Below, piece after piece: positions 42,992 to 51,138 of a stretch of DNA of 64,000 nt. Source of the DNA: Mucilaginibacter sp. cycad4. GTDB lineage: Bacteria; Bacteroidota; Bacteroidia; Sphingobacteriales; Sphingobacteriaceae. A program made the translations under genes and the position numbers. Below the pieces are notes generated by a model. The model saw only the letters and a program-made list of their open reading frames with translations, did no database searches and was not told the origin of the DNA. Within the stretch, counting starts at the first letter, position 1, and every line of letters starts with the position of its first letter. The stretch is taken from contig NZ_CP139559.1 of NCBI RefSeq assembly GCF_034263275.1, positions 6,386,001 to 6,450,000 of the forward strand. The letters run 5' to 3'.

Positions 42992-44497
42992 ATGCTTCCT
43001 TTATTAATTGCCGAACAAATTCGCGAGGGCGATGCTTATACTATCGCTAATGAACCTGTTGCTTCTATTGATTTGATGGAACGTGCCTCAAAAGCTTTTG
43101 TTGGTTGGTTCGTTAACCGCTTTCCAGATAAAAACGAGCCGATAACTTTTTACTGTGGTACAGGGAATAACGGCGGCGACGGGCTTGCCATTGCACGTAT
43201 TTTATGTGATCATCATTATAATAGGCTCAAAGTTATAATAGCCCGGTTTTCTGATAAGGCGTCGGAGGATTTTAACATCAATTTTGAAAGACTAAAGCAA
43301 ACCTGCGTATCTATAAAAGAACTTGCCAAAGATGAAGAGATCCCGGCGGATAGCAGCCCGGTAATTATTGATGCCCTGCTTGGCAGCGGTCTGAACAAAC
43401 CGCTCACCGGCAATTACGAACAGCTGGTTAAGTTTATTAATGATTTGGGCCGGACAGTTGTTGCTGTTGATGTACCAACAGGTTTTTTTTCTGAAGGAGA
43501 AGTACCCAAAGATACCATAGCCATCAAAGCCGACCTGGTAATTACTTTTCAGCAACCTAAGATCAATTTCCTGCTGCCGGAATCGGCGCCTTATATCAAT
43601 TGCTGGGAAGCCGTAAATATTGGCATTAATGAAAAATTTATACAATCGTTAAATTCAACATACCAGCTTGTTGAGGAAAAAGATGTGCGGCAAATACTAA
43701 AACCACGCCATCGTTTCAGCAATAAAGGGACGTTTGGCCATGTGCTGATTATTGCGGGACAGGCAAAAACCATGGGGGCGGCGTTATTAAGCTCATCAGC
43801 TGCCGCACATGCAGGGGCGGGCCTTACAACTGCCTGTGTCCCCGAAAGTGGTTTAACAGCCCTAAACAGTTACCTGCCCGAAATTATGGCCATAGTCAGG
43901 AACAGCGATGAATTGCCTGATATTGAATGGGATAAATTTAGCTCAATAGCTATCGGGCCTGGATTAGGCAAGGATGATGATGCTTTAGCATTATTAAAAG
44001 CGATCATCAAAAACTATAAACAACCGTTAGTTATTGATGCCGATGCATTGAACCTGCTTGCAGAAAATAAGGCATTATTAACCCAGCTACCTGCGGGGAG
44101 CATATTAACCCCGCATATGAAAGAGTTTGACAGGCTTTTTGGCGATCATACCAGTTGGTGGCAGCGGCTGCAAACCGCAATAAAAAAGGCAAAGGAGCTA
44201 AACCTGTGTATCCTGCTGAAAAATGATTATACCATTATCGCTACGCCTGGGGGTATAGCTTATTTTAACTCATCAGGAAATGCTGCTATGGCAAGCGGAG
44301 GGATGGGCGATGTACTTACCGGGGTAATAGCTGCCTTGCTTGGGCAAAAGTATCCGCCTGATCAAGCCTGCATCATCGGTGCTTATATACATGGTAAGGC
44401 TGGCGATGAGCTGGCGTTGCCAAACCGGATGCATGTTGTTTTACCAGGTAAGCTTATTACACAATTGCCTGTTACTATGGCAAAATTAAGGGCATAA
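42992..44497 (+). CDS. nnr: Bifunctional NAD(P)H-hydrate epimerase / ADP-dependent dehydratase
   Basis: A 501-residue repair enzyme. The N-terminal epimerase (YjeF_N, residues 1-215) has FYCGTGNNGGDGLAIARIL and VVAVDVPTGF. The C-terminal ribokinase-like dehydratase (230-500) has AIGPGLGKDDDALALL, VIDADALNLL, LTPHMKEFDRLFG and SGGMGDVLTGVIAALLG. Together they restore NADH and NADPH damaged by hydration. Fusion of both activities in one chain is the common bacterial form. Single gene with terminator. Confidence 0.94.
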   Translation: MLPLLIAEQIREGDAYTIANEPVASIDLMERASKAFVGWFVNRFPDKNEPITFYCGTGNNGGDGLAIARILCDHHYNRLKVIIARFSDKASEDFNINFERLKQTCVSIKELAKDEEIPADSSPVIIDALLGSGLNKPLTGNYEQLVKFINDLGRTVVAVDVPTGFFSEGEVPKDTIAIKADLVITFQQPKINFLLPESAPYINCWEAVNIGINEKFIQSLNSTYQLVEEKDVRQILKPRHRFSNKGTFGHVLIIAGQAKTMGAALLSSSAAAHAGAGLTTACVPESGLTALNSYLPEIMAIVRNSDELPDIEWDKFSSIAIGPGLGKDDDALALLKAIIKNYKQPLVIDADALNLLAENKALLTQLPAGSILTPHMKEFDRLFGDHTSWWQRLQTAIKKAKELNLCILLKNDYTIIATPGGIAYFNSSGNAAMASGGMGDVLTGVIAALLGQKYPPDQACIIGAYIHGKAGDELALPNRMHVVLPGKLITQLPVTMAKLRA

Positions 44498-44498
44498 A

Positions 44499-44529
44499 AA
44501 AACGGCTGCAAGTATCATACAGCCGTTTT
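44499..44529 (+). terminator. Terminator after nnr
   Basis: AAAACGGCTG and CAGCCGTTTT form a 10-bp stem starting at the stop codon; T-run on the plus strand. Confidence 0.85.
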
Positions 44530-44839
44530 AATTAACTATTAACTGATCTTATAAAGAACTAAATACTCAAATCCGGGAGTCAGGATTATCTGGTTCACTT
44601 TCTCGTTTATGTCCTAACTAATCATAAGACGTTTGCACGTTCCTATTAGTTACAAAAAAACTAATAATTGGTTTTGGTTTTCGTTAAAAAAATGTTAAAT
44701 TATTAATCCCGTGTAGTTTAGGTTTACACGAAATACAAGTACCTAACGTATAAAAACCAAAAAGCTTACATCATTTTCAGAATAAATCTGAAAAAATGTA
44801 AGCTTTTTTATTATTGTAACGCCCCTGGGGGCTTTTTTT
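44530..44839 (+). ncRNA. Possible small RNA locus in a gene-free stretch ending in two terminators
   Basis: The gap of 348 bases between nnr and the anti-sigma gene has no reading frame. It contains a 13-bp hairpin AAAAAGCTTACAT...ATGTAAGCTTTTT (44759-44808) and GCCCCTGGGGGC followed by seven T (44821-44839). Both have T-runs on the plus strand, although nnr already has its own terminator and the next gene is on the minus strand. A plus-strand small transcript would explain them; no clear promoter is seen. Confidence 0.3.
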
Positions 44840-44845
44840 ATTGCT

Positions 44846-45673
44846 TTAGTATTTTCCCAGTACCATCATTTGTGATAATGTTGGACTTGCACTACCACCT
44901 CTTGGCTCAAGTGTTACCGCGAAGGCATCGGCCGAGGCTATTGCTTTCATGTTTTTGAACCCGCTTGAATCTGCTGTGGCGTCAAATACACCCAGATCAA
45001 CCGGTTTACCACCCACCAATGCCCAAAGCTGATACTGGTGAGTTTGGTCATTTGCAGGCAGTTTAAGGCCTTCCATGTCAATAACCACTTTTTGTTTAGA
45101 TGGGCTAAAGGCTACAGTCATCACCGATTCGGGCGATTTTGCAGTTCCCTTCAGGCGGATCAGTTTATATGATGTATCTCTTAAAAGGTTTAACTCGTTA
45201 TCCTTTGCGCTAACCGTAGTGCTAAAATGCTGGTTTTGTACCTGCATTGCATTTAGTCGGGTATTGGTATCGTTAAGGCGGCTATAAAGATTATACAGAG
45301 CTACTGCGCTTGCCAACAGTAAAGCAAGGCATGCAGCAAATGCATATTTATAAAAATTGATTTCTTTTTCTTTACCGGGTTGCGTAGCCACAACCTTTTC
45401 TCGTTCTGTATGGGTTTGCGTAGGAAAGTTGTTATCGTCACCGAAATTAGTAAGTAAACTTCCTAATATGCGGCTGCGCAAGTGTTCAGATGGTTCAATC
45501 GCGTTTTCTTCAGCATACAGTTCTATTGAGCGTTCAATTTCGTCCAGCTCAGCCTTAATAGCAGGATGCTTTGAAGCCAGCTCTTCAACCTGCAGTTTTT
45601 CGGCCGGGGTAACATCTCCCAAAACGTAAAGCTCCAGTATCCCTGTTTCAATATATGCTTTTAAATCTTCCAC
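44846..45673 (-). CDS. RskA-like membrane anti-sigma factor
   Basis: A 275-residue protein. The N-terminal anti-sigma domain (residues 1-80, YIETGILELYVLGDVTPAEKLQVEELASKHP) holds the cognate sigma factor. One membrane helix lies near residues 105-123 (YAFAACLALLLASAVALYNL), then a short coiled coil and an outer RskA domain (KLPANDQTHQYQLWALVGGKPVDLGVF, FAVTLEPRGGSASPTLSQMMVLGKY). It starts one base after the sigma gene stop. Release of sigma probably follows regulated cleavage or redox change. Confidence 0.92.
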   Translation of the reverse strand: MEDLKAYIETGILELYVLGDVTPAEKLQVEELASKHPAIKAELDEIERSIELYAEENAIEPSEHLRSRILGSLLTNFGDDNNFPTQTHTEREKVVATQPGKEKEINFYKYAFAACLALLLASAVALYNLYSRLNDTNTRLNAMQVQNQHFSTTVSAKDNELNLLRDTSYKLIRLKGTAKSPESVMTVAFSPSKQKVVIDMEGLKLPANDQTHQYQLWALVGGKPVDLGVFDATADSSGFKNMKAIASADAFAVTLEPRGGSASPTLSQMMVLGKY

Positions 45674-45674
45674 T

Positions 45675-46226
45675 TCAATTAAAATGTTTTCTGAGTTCCT
45701 GGATAGCCATTCTTAACCGGGTTTTAATGGTACCCAACGGAATGCCCAATTCTTCGGCAGCTTCCACATGGGTATAGCCCTTAAAATACACCAGCTCAAT
45801 GATCAGCTTTTGTTCGGGCTTTAGTGCTTGCACTAAATCTTTAACACCCATTAACTCAGGTTTGTAAACCGTGTTTCTTTGCCCGTCAATGAAAGTTACG
45901 TTATTTTCAATCTCCTGGTTTTTATTTTGATTCTTAAAATCTTTCGATCTGATCTTATCTATCGCAAGGTTGCGCGCGATATTAACCATCCAGGTAAATA
46001 AACGGCCTTTTTCAGTACTGTAGCTTGAAAAGGAATGCCAGATTTTTACAAAAGTTTCCTGTAAAACATCTTCGGCTATAGTGGTGTCATTTATAATGCG
46101 TGATATTACCCCGAATAACGAGGCCGAGTACATATCATATAGGGCTTCGACGGCGATTTTTTCCCGGTGCTGCAATGACAGCACCAGTTCTTCTTCCGTC
46201 ATCGATATTTTTCGTTTTTTACTCAA
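45675..46226 (-). CDS. ECF sigma factor (SigK-like), partner of the RskA-type anti-sigma
   Basis: A 183-residue sigma factor. Region 2 is near residues 22-95 (LYDMYSASLFGVISRIINDTTIAEDVLQETFVKIWHSF, LFTWMVNIARNLAIDKIRS). Region 4 is near 128-180 (LIIELVYFKGYTHVEAAEELGIPLGTIKTRLRMAIQEL). A later Met at residue 9 (MTEEELV) is an alternative start. Gene order sigma then anti-sigma with a one-base gap is the standard module. It begins 24 bases after the lipA stop on the same strand, so it may be read from the lipA message. Confidence 0.93.
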   Translation of the reverse strand: MSKKRKISMTEEELVLSLQHREKIAVEALYDMYSASLFGVISRIINDTTIAEDVLQETFVKIWHSFSSYSTEKGRLFTWMVNIARNLAIDKIRSKDFKNQNKNQEIENNVTFIDGQRNTVYKPELMGVKDLVQALKPEQKLIIELVYFKGYTHVEAAEELGIPLGTIKTRLRMAIQELRKHFN

Positions 46227-46250
46227 CCCCGTGAAGATATAAAGGAATTA

Positions 46251-47132
46251 TTACATTTCAAACAAGTGTTTTTCTGCATGGTAAGATGAGCGTACCAGTG
46301 GGCCGCTTTCAACATACCTGAAACCTTTTTGAAGGCCAAATTCCTTATAACGTGCAAATTGATCGGGGTGGATCCAGTCTATCACCGGGTGATGGTTGCG
46401 TGTGGGTTGTAAATATTGTCCCAGGGTAAGAATGTGTACACCTGCTGCAAGCAAATCATCCATTGCTTCTAAAACGTCCTCCTCGGTTTCGCCCAAACCA
46501 AGCATAATGCCTGATTTTGTACGCAAACCGGCTTCTGAAATATGTTTCAGAGCTTCAAGGCTGCGGTCATATTTTGCCTGGATCCGCACTTCTTTGGTAA
46601 GGCGTCTTACAGTTTCCAGGTTGTGTGAAACCACTTCGGGCCTGGTTTCCAAAACGCGGGCAAGATTATCCCAATTGCCTTTAAAATCGGGCAACAGGGT
46701 TTCTAAAGTAGTATCGGGGCTTTCACGGCGGATGGCATTGATAGTTTCGGCCCAGATAATGGAGCCGCCGTCTTTCAAATCATCGCGGTCGACAGAGGTA
46801 ATAACGCAATGTTTTACCTGCATCAGCTTTACAGAAGTTGCTACCCGGTTTGGCTCATCAATATCAACAGCTAAAGGCCTGCCGGTGGCAACAGCACAAA
46901 ACGAGCACGAACGGGTACAAATATTACCAAGGATCATGAAAGTGGCTGTGCCGGCACCCCAGCACTCGCCCATGTTAGGGCAGTTACCGCTTTCGCATAT
47001 GGTATGCAGCTTATGGGTATCAACAAGGCTGCGTACGTGAGCATATTCTTTTCCTGTAGGAAGCTTAACCCTAAGCCAATCAGGCTTGCGTACAGGCTGG
47101 CTAACAGCAGGAACTACCGGCAAATCAATCAT
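46251..47132 (-). CDS. lipA: Lipoyl synthase
   Basis: A 293-residue radical-SAM enzyme that inserts two sulphur atoms into octanoyl groups on lipoyl domains. The auxiliary cluster Cys are in [16 protein letters not shown]; the radical-SAM triad is [10 protein letters not shown] near residues 70-80. DLKDGG, LLPDF and [10 protein letters not shown] are all as in the family, and the C-terminal [13 protein letters not shown] carries the conserved Ser ligand region. No lipB is adjacent. The ECF sigma gene follows closely. Confidence 0.96.
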   Translation of the reverse strand: MIDLPVVPAVSQPVRKPDWLRVKLPTGKEYAHVRSLVDTHKLHTICESGNCPNMGECWGAGTATFMILGNICTRSCSFCAVATGRPLAVDIDEPNRVATSVKLMQVKHCVITSVDRDDLKDGGSIIWAETINAIRRESPDTTLETLLPDFKGNWDNLARVLETRPEVVSHNLETVRRLTKEVRIQAKYDRSLEALKHISEAGLRTKSGIMLGLGETEEDVLEAMDDLLAAGVHILTLGQYLQPTRNHHPVIDWIHPDQFARYKEFGLQKGFRYVESGPLVRSSYHAEKHLFEM

Positions 47133-47167
47133 AATGCAAATGTAGTTAAATATTTAGTTGATGGGGA

Positions 47168-47283
47168 ATGGTTCATAGTTCATAGTAGCAGCAAATGACT
47201 GCAAAATGATCATGAGCATTTGCAGTAACGTAATTAATGCTAAAAATACTTTGTGAACCCATGAACCATGAACTATGATCCAT
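47168..47283. repeat. Inverted repeat, ATAGTTCATGG family, copy 2
   Basis: ATGGTTCATAGTTCAT at 47168-47183 and its complement with one mismatch at 47268-47283; further ATGAACCATG units adjoin the right arm. It lies between lipA and ytxJ. Confidence 0.7.
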
Positions 47284-47292
47284 GAACAAAAT

Positions 47293-47622
47293 CTAATTCA
47301 ATACCTCCAAAGTTTCATCAACGGAGATGCCACTGTGTGATTGGTCAAGAATGCACTCGCCGTCTTTTATGAGTAATAGTTGCGGCGATTCGTGGTGAAC
47401 CTGGAACAGCTGCGCTACCTGGTTTGACAGGTCGCGGTATTTGATCAGGTCTAAAAAATAAAGGGACATATTTTCGGGGAGGTTATCCCAGTCAAGCTCA
47501 AAGCGCCTTTTTGCCATCATGCTGATGGAGCAACGTGTACTATGTTTAAATATAAGGCTATAGCCTTCTTGTTGTTTGATCGCCATAAGCTGATCGGCCG
47601 TCTCCAACGAAATCCAGTTCAT
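47293..47622 (-). CDS. ytxJ: YtxJ-type monothiol bacilliredoxin
   Basis: A 109-residue thioredoxin-fold protein. FKHSTRCSISMMAKRRFE near residues 25-42 has a single active Cys (TRCS), as in YtxJ/BrxC proteins that remove bacillithiol from protein thiols. HHESPQLLLIKDG holds the cis-Pro. Its presence suggests that this organism makes bacillithiol, known in several Bacteroidota; the biosynthesis genes are not in the window. Confidence 0.9.
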   Translation of the reverse strand: MNWISLETADQLMAIKQQEGYSLIFKHSTRCSISMMAKRRFELDWDNLPENMSLYFLDLIKYRDLSNQVAQLFQVHHESPQLLLIKDGECILDQSHSGISVDETLEVLN

Positions 47623-47709
47623 ATTATTAATAGTTAAAATGCTATAACGTAATTATAACACAAAAACTGTGTAGTGTGTTTAAACAGGTTTAAAAATGAC
47701 AATTAACTG

Positions 47710-47820
47710 TTAACGGCCTGTTTTAGGATATGAACCGTAAGCAGGGCACAATTTGTTTGAGCAGGATGATACTGTTGCAACTGCCGCAGCTATAAGTGCT
47801 ATGTAAACTAATTTTTTCAT
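47710..47820 (-). CDS. 36-residue lipoprotein
   Basis: A very small gene: ATG at 47818-47820, stop TAA at 47710-47712. The leader MKKLVYIALIAAAVATVSSC ends with lipobox VSSC, so after processing only 17 residues (Cys20 onward) remain: CSNKLCPAYGSYPKTGR. Lys-rich start, hydrophobic core, lipobox and a stop all in frame argue that it is real. The mature part has a second Cys and CPAYG. Function unknown; short lipoproteins of this style occur in Bacteroidota. It lies between ribH and ytxJ on the same strand. Confidence 0.75.
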   Translation of the reverse strand: MKKLVYIALIAAAVATVSSCSNKLCPAYGSYPKTGR

Positions 47821-47851
47821 GTTGAGCTAAAATTAATTGTTTTAACGGGTT

Positions 47852-48346
47852 TTAACTGTTTAATGTTTCAGCAAGGGCCGCCATTTTGATGGCGGTAATA
47901 GCCGCTTCATCGCCTTTATTGCCATGTTTGCCGCCCGCCCTGTCAATAGCCTGTTGCTGATTATCAGTGGTTAATACGCCAAATATAACAGGTTTTGAGT
48001 ACTTTATAGCAACATTGCTTACTCCGTTTGCTACTGCATTGCAGATAAAGTCAAAATGCCTTGTTTCGCCCTGGATTACACAGCCGAGGCAAATTACGGC
48101 ATCAAGGTGGCCCTTTTTAAGTAAAAGCTCGGCTCCTGAAGTAAGTTCAAAACTTCCCGGTACCTGGTATGAAAAAATGTTTTCGGCCAGTGCGCCATTA
48201 CTTACCAGGCTTTGGTATGCGCCCTGGTAAAGTGCATTGGTAATTTCGGCATTCCACTCGGCTACAACTATACCGAAGCGGTACGGTGCTGCCGAAGGTA
48301 TTTCGGTATTCGAAAAGTCGGAAAGGTTTTTAAGATGGGTAGCCAT
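47852..48346 (-). CDS. ribH: 6,7-dimethyl-8-ribityllumazine synthase
   Basis: A 164-residue enzyme of riboflavin synthesis. VVAEWNAEITNALYQGA (substrate aromatic-type Trp), QVPGSFELTSGAELLL, ICLGCVIQGETRHFDFICNAVANG (catalytic His in RHFDF), and FGVLTTDNQQQAIDRAGGKHGNKGDEAA are all the family motifs in order. It forms icosahedral or pentameric assemblies in relatives. No other rib genes are near, as is usual in this phylum. It is upstream of the small lipoprotein gene. Confidence 0.96.
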   Translation of the reverse strand: MATHLKNLSDFSNTEIPSAAPYRFGIVVAEWNAEITNALYQGAYQSLVSNGALAENIFSYQVPGSFELTSGAELLLKKGHLDAVICLGCVIQGETRHFDFICNAVANGVSNVAIKYSKPVIFGVLTTDNQQQAIDRAGGKHGNKGDEAAITAIKMAALAETLNS

Positions 48347-48351
48347 ATTGA

Positions 48352-48497
48352 TTTCGGATTTGGGAATTTCGATTTCGGGTTTAGTTTATGGCGCATATGT
48401 AAATAAAAGGCCATAAATAAAAAATGTTCGATCTCTGAATTATGTAAGTTGTAATATCACTACTTCATAAATCCGAAATCGAACATCCGAAATCCGA
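48352..48497. repeat. Imperfect inverted repeat of GATTTCGGATTT units
   Basis: GATTTCGGATTTGGGAATTT near 48352-48381 is complemented by CCGAAATCGAACATCCGAAA near 48472-48497. It occupies the gap between the TPR gene and ribH; another dispersed palindrome family. Confidence 0.55.
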
Positions 48498-48505
48498 TAT
48501 TAAAA

Positions 48506-49183
48506 TTATTGTTTCGCTTCTGCGCGCGCTATATATTCGTCTATATTTTGAGCTTCAGCGCTTTCAGGGTATTCAGTTTTTATTCTTTTGTAAGCTTCAG
48601 CAGCCTCTTTATTGCTTTTTTGAGCCTCATAAGTTAAACCCAACTTTTTAAGGTAAAGCGGCGATAAAAATTTGTTCTTTGCTTTATCAGCAGCTTTGCT
48701 GAAATAGGTTTCGGCTTTTTCGTAATCTTTCAGTTCTACGTAAGCATCGCCGGTGCTGCCAAAAGCTTCGGCTGCTACCATGTTATCGTCGCCGCGGTAG
48801 TTGGTCAGGTTGTCGATCGCTTTGCGGTAATCGCCTTTATTTAAATAAGCTGTACCCAGGTAAAAGTAAGCAAGGTTAGCAGCTTTGGTATTGCTGTAAT
48901 CGCTGATGATCTTTTCAAAACCAGGGAAACCGGCATCGCCTTTAATAGCTTTATCCCAGTTTTTTTGCTGCCAAAAATCCTGCGCTTTATACATTTGGTT
49001 AGCAGCAGTTACTTCACGCGGACCTAAGTATAATTTAATGTAAATGAAATAGATTGCAATAAGGGCAATAATGGCCCCTACAATAAACAGTAAGCTTTTT
49101 TGGTTCTCGCGTACAAATTTGCCACTCTGACCAAAATTGTTTTCCGGTGCTGCAACTTTGGTGTTCGCCTGGGTTTTTGACAT
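48506..49183 (-). CDS. Membrane-anchored TPR protein (YfgM-like)
   Basis: A 225-residue protein with a cytoplasmic N-terminus, one membrane helix near residues 30-48 (LLFIVGAIIALIAIYFIYI) and a C-terminal domain of three or four TPR units (NLAYFYLGTAYLNKGDYRKAIDNL, AEAFGSTGDAYVELKDYEKAETYFSKA, YLKKLGLTYEAQKSNKEAAEAYKRI). It resembles YfgM/DUF2133-type proteins linked to chaperone work at the translocon. It has its own upstream region with a palindromic repeat. Confidence 0.85.
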   Translation of the reverse strand: MSKTQANTKVAAPENNFGQSGKFVRENQKSLLFIVGAIIALIAIYFIYIKLYLGPREVTAANQMYKAQDFWQQKNWDKAIKGDAGFPGFEKIISDYSNTKAANLAYFYLGTAYLNKGDYRKAIDNLTNYRGDDNMVAAEAFGSTGDAYVELKDYEKAETYFSKAADKAKNKFLSPLYLKKLGLTYEAQKSNKEAAEAYKRIKTEYPESAEAQNIDEYIARAEAKQ

Positions 49184-49277
49184 TGTTGTTCTAAAATTAA
49201 GTTTGCAAAAATACGGTTTTCAAATTTACTGGCAATACCTTTTGTATTAAATCTTTAAAGAGAGATAGTTCATAGTG

Positions 49278-49372
49278 GATAGTTCATGGTTCATGGCCCC
49301 GGGCTTGTAGTTTTTGGGGTATTTAGGGAGAAGCAATTTTGTTTATAAATGACGGTAATACCATGAACTATC
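49278..49372. repeat. Inverted repeat, ATAGTTCATGG family, copy 3
   Basis: GATAGTTCATGG at 49278-49289 and CCATGAACTATC at 49361-49372 with further GGTTCATGG units outside. It lies between the divergent TPR and recF genes. Confidence 0.7.
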
Positions 49373-49404
49373 AACCATGAACCATTAACAACCAAATAAA
49401 ACCG

Positions 49405-49412
49405 TAAATTTG
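49405..49412 (+). promoter_or_regulatory. -7 box TAAATTTG before recF
   Basis: Exact TAnnTTTG match seven bases before the ATG at 49420; short or absent leader. Confidence 0.5.
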
Positions 49413-49419
49413 CCATCCC

Positions 49420-50520
49420 ATGCACCTGCAACAGCTGTCAATTATCAACTTTAAAAATTACGATGAGGCCGAACTGGTTTTCAGCGAGGGGGTTAATGCT
49501 TTTACAGGTAACAACGGTGCCGGCAAAACCAATTTGCTTGATGCTATTCATTACCTATCGTTATGCAAAAGCTACTTTAACCCGATAGACAGCCAGCAGA
49601 TTAAGCAAGACACCGATTTTTTTATCATTACCGGCATCTTTAATAAAAACAATCAGCCCGAAGCCGTTGCCTGCTCAGTGAAGCGCAATCAGAAAAAGCA
49701 GTTTAAACGCAATAAAAAGGACTACCAGCGCCTGGCCGATCATATCGGGCTGTTGCCGCTGGTGATGATATCGCCAAATGATACCAGTATCATAACCGAG
49801 GGGAGCGAAGAACGCCGCAAGTTTATTGATAATGTGATATCGCAAACAGATAACCATTATTTAGATGAGTTAATCACTTATAATAAAATCCTTACCAATC
49901 GTAACGCACTTTTAAAACAGGTAGCGGATACGGGGCGATATGATGCCGGCTTGTTTGAGGTGATTGATGAACAATTGAGTGCTTCGGGCAATCGCATTTT
50001 TGAAAGGCGCCGTGCCTTTATGGAGGGTTTTGTTGCTATTTTTAATAAGCATTATAGTTTTTTGAGCGATAATGCCGAACAAGTTGACCTGGTATATGAA
50101 TCGCAATTGCTTGCCGATGATTTCGATAGTTTATTAAAAAAGAGTTTTGACCGGGATAAGGTATTGGAGCGTACCACGGCGGGCATTCATAAAGATGACC
50201 TGCAGTTCATTATCCATGGCATGGCTATGAAAAAGTTTGGATCGCAGGGGCAGCAGAAATCATTTTTAATTGCACTTAAGCTTGCTCAATATACCTTTCT
50301 ATATCAGCAAAAAGGGTTTAAGCCCTTGCTTTTGCTTGATGATATTTTTGATAAGCTTGACGATGGCCGGGTTACCAAATTAATGCAAATGGTATCAAAT
50401 AATGACTTTGGACAGGTTTTTATAACTGATACCGGGGTTGAGCGGGTTGAAAGCGTTTTTAATAAAATAGGGGTGCCTGTTAAACTATTTAAAGTAAAAG
50501 GAGGAGCGATTGATGCGTAA
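49420..50520 (+). CDS. recF: DNA replication and repair protein RecF
   Basis: A 366-residue SMC-like ATPase that loads RecA at single-strand gaps. Walker A is FTGNNGAGKTNLLDAIHYLSL near residues 30-50, the signature is KKFGSQGQQKSFLIALKLAQ near 265-285, and Walker B is LLLLDDIFDKLDDGRV near 305-320. Length is as in E. coli (357). The DUF721 gene overlaps its 3' end by eight bases, an arrangement also common in other phyla around recF. Confidence 0.95.
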   Translation: MHLQQLSIINFKNYDEAELVFSEGVNAFTGNNGAGKTNLLDAIHYLSLCKSYFNPIDSQQIKQDTDFFIITGIFNKNNQPEAVACSVKRNQKKQFKRNKKDYQRLADHIGLLPLVMISPNDTSIITEGSEERRKFIDNVISQTDNHYLDELITYNKILTNRNALLKQVADTGRYDAGLFEVIDEQLSASGNRIFERRRAFMEGFVAIFNKHYSFLSDNAEQVDLVYESQLLADDFDSLLKKSFDRDKVLERTTAGIHKDDLQFIIHGMAMKKFGSQGQQKSFLIALKLAQYTFLYQQKGFKPLLLLDDIFDKLDDGRVTKLMQMVSNNDFGQVFITDTGVERVESVFNKIGVPVKLFKVKGGAIDA

Positions 50521-50803
50521 AACTAACGACAAAACACTTAAGGAAGCTATTGAGCAAATGCTTAATGTGTATAAGATTAAACGGCGTTTTGACGAAACCG
50601 GTATTATTACGGCCTGGCCCGACCTGGTAGGCAAATCGGTAGCCAATCGCACCAAAGAGTTATTTGTGCGCGATAAGAAATTATTCCTGCGGATAGAATC
50701 ATCAGTAATAAAAAATGAATTGATGCTGATGCGCAGCCAGATAATTGAAAAGATAAATAATGAAGCTAAAAGTGTGCTTGTTGAGGAAATTATCTTCCTC
50801 TAA
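50513..50803 (+). CDS. DUF721 (DciA-like) protein
   Basis: A 96-residue protein; MRKTNDKTLKEAIEQMLNVYKIKRRFDE then IITAWPDLVGKSVANRTKELFVRDKKLFLRIESS is the DUF721 pattern, related to DciA, the loader of replicative helicase in bacteria without DnaC. The ATG at 50513 is used, not the TTG at 50510. It is preceded by a strong Shine-Dalgarno AAGGAGGA at 50498-50505, unusual in this genome, and overlaps recF by eight bases, so translation is probably coupled. Confidence 0.87.
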   Translation: MRKTNDKTLKEAIEQMLNVYKIKRRFDETGIITAWPDLVGKSVANRTKELFVRDKKLFLRIESSVIKNELMLMRSQIIEKINNEAKSVLVEEIIFL

Positions 50804-50987
50804 GCATGCGTAAGCCGTTATGCTTTAATTTAATATCATCGGTAAGCTTTGCGTAAGCAAGGATGAACAACCCGGGAATAGTAAAAGCGAGCTGTGCTTC
50901 CGGGTGAGTTCTGTAAAGCATTAGCGATCCAATAACCAGCATCACCAGTATAAGTACGTAAAATATGTATTTGAATAATGATTTCAT
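50790..50987 (-). CDS. Small two-helix membrane protein
   Basis: A 65-residue protein with hydrophobic segments near residues 6-24 (YIFYVLILVMLVIGSLML) and 33-47 (LAFTIPGLFILAYAKL), then a basic tail HNGLRMLRGR. It does not match a family I know. The last 14 bases overlap the convergent DUF721 gene. Good membrane topology and a clean start support it as real, with moderate confidence. Confidence 0.6.
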   Translation of the reverse strand: MKSLFKYIFYVLILVMLVIGSLMLYRTHPEAQLAFTIPGLFILAYAKLTDDIKLKHNGLRMLRGR

Positions 50988-51090
50988 ACTGTGTGAGATT
51001 AATTGGGTTTATTAAATATGTAATATAGTTTAGGCAGTGTATTGTAAAGTTACAAAAAACGTAACCATAATTACAAAAAAAACGTAAAAA

Positions 51091-51130
51091 TTTCGGGTGT
51101 AACTTTTGGGTTACGTAATTACACCCGAAA
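51091..51130 (-). terminator. Terminator after ndk
   Basis: TTTCGGGTGTAA (51091-51102) and TTACACCCGAAA (51119-51130) form a perfect 12-bp stem; on the minus strand a T-rich tract follows. Confidence 0.85.
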
Positions 51131-51138
51131 TAAGTTAC

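Noticed and set aside
46396-47040. 214-codon open frame on the plus strand opposite lipA
   Set aside because: It is the antisense shadow of the highly conserved lipA gene, with no recognisable domain or start signal.
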